NCBI GenBank assembly: GCA_035702665.1
Contig: DASSQD010000091.1
Span: forward strand, 36,006 to 100,005
Length of the DNA stretch: 64,000 nt
Source: VBDM01 sp035702665
Lineage (GTDB): Bacteria > Pseudomonadota > Gammaproteobacteria > Burkholderiales > SG8-39
Direction: 5' to 3'
Below the pieces are notes generated by a model. That model made no database searches and had not been told where the DNA came from. It worked only from the letters and a program-made list of their open reading frames with translations. The first letter of the stretch is position 1. Each line of letters opens with the position of its first letter. A program made the position numbers and the translations under genes. Positions 63,971 through 64,000 of this stretch are shown piece by piece.

Positions 63971-64000
63971 GTCTAACGTTCGCGGCCACCGGGCCGACGA
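63971..64000 (-). other. attC site L, cut by window end
   Basis: GTCTAAC (63971-63977) followed by a left arm CGGCCACCGGGCCGACGA almost identical to those of sites I and J. The rest is outside the window. Confidence 0.8.

Larger units (their letters stand above)
53427..64000 (-). mobile_element. Integron-like gene cassette array (integrase not in window)
   Basis: About ten segments are delimited by sites of the form RYYYAAC...GTTRRRY with internal imperfect hairpins, 54-90 bp long when intact. Genes are mostly single, on the minus strand, with stop codons in or next to the site cores. The two ends of each segment are complementary over 9-13 bp, as expected if each can close into a circle whose attC is formed from both ends. 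Stem asymmetry places the recombined bottom strand on the plus strand. The integrase and attI would lie right of 64000. Boundaries on the left are uncertain (53427 or 53820). Confidence 0.85.

Noticed and set aside
53427..64000. An integrase or transposase gene inside the window
   Set aside because: No tyrosine recombinase, DDE transposase or intI-like protein was seen among the open frames on either strand.

Overview
This is a GC-rich window with dense, short-gapped and often overlapping genes. It looks like the chromosome of a betaproteobacterium, probably an uncultured or little-studied Burkholderiales-type lineage. The evidence is the rpmG-rpmB-radC-coaBC-dut block, glyA-nrdR-ribD-ribE, purN next to a DUF3108 gene and an RsmB-type methyltransferase, a phasin gene (polyhydroxyalkanoate storage), a Bug/TctC receptor and a DUF2917 gene beside a GcvA-like regulator. 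The lineage is inferred from protein character and gene order only; no search was run.

Layout, left half. Positions 1-5199 hold a form II-like CO dehydrogenase/molybdenum hydroxylase set (S, L and partial M subunits, minus strand) with divergent XdhC-like and MocA-like cofactor genes. 5196-10066 holds DUF2917, a LysR regulator, an M61 peptidase, a histidine phosphatase and a PLP-dependent dehydratase. 10077-15380 (minus) holds SoxYZ directly behind a second molybdenum hydroxylase of isoquinoline oxidoreductase type, then a small-molecule methyltransferase and RtcB. 15524-24611 is a complete MdtABC plus outer-membrane-factor efflux operon. 24694-34071 holds glyA, nrdR, ribD, ribE (with an antisense methyltransferase gene between the last two), hrpA, an EI24 membrane protein and a MoaB/CinA-type protein.

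Layout, middle. 34182-48716 holds phasin, gluQ, a type II NADH dehydrogenase-like flavoprotein, a thioredoxin-like protein, a lysine-rich secreted peptide, a His-tailed DMT transporter, TPR and HupE/UreJ proteins, pirin, a YgiD-like dioxygenase, a Kef-type antiporter, purN, DUF3108, an RNA methyltransferase and a fatty acid desaturase. 48839-52045 holds DUF1161, rpmG, rpmB, radC, coaBC and dut.

Right end, the most notable part. From about 53.8 kb (possibly 53.43 kb) to the window edge the sequence reads as an integron gene-cassette array. Small genes, mostly on the minus strand, are separated by imperfect-palindrome attC-like sites of the form RYYYAAC...GTTRRRY. Eight have both cores at plausible spacing (54-90 bp); others are decayed, truncated or cut by the window edge. 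The two ends of each cassette are complementary over 9-13 bp, gene stop codons fall inside the attC cores, and the unpaired base in the attC stems gives the same polarity as the genes. The rightmost sites are nearly identical; sites further left are shorter or broken. This polarity puts the integrase and attI to the right, outside the window. Cargo includes a MerR/DUF2938 unit, a lipoprotein phosphatase, an ICMT-like methyltransferase, a DUF2568 membrane protein, a three-gene LysR/MFS/carboxymuconolactone-decarboxylase unit and several small unknown proteins.
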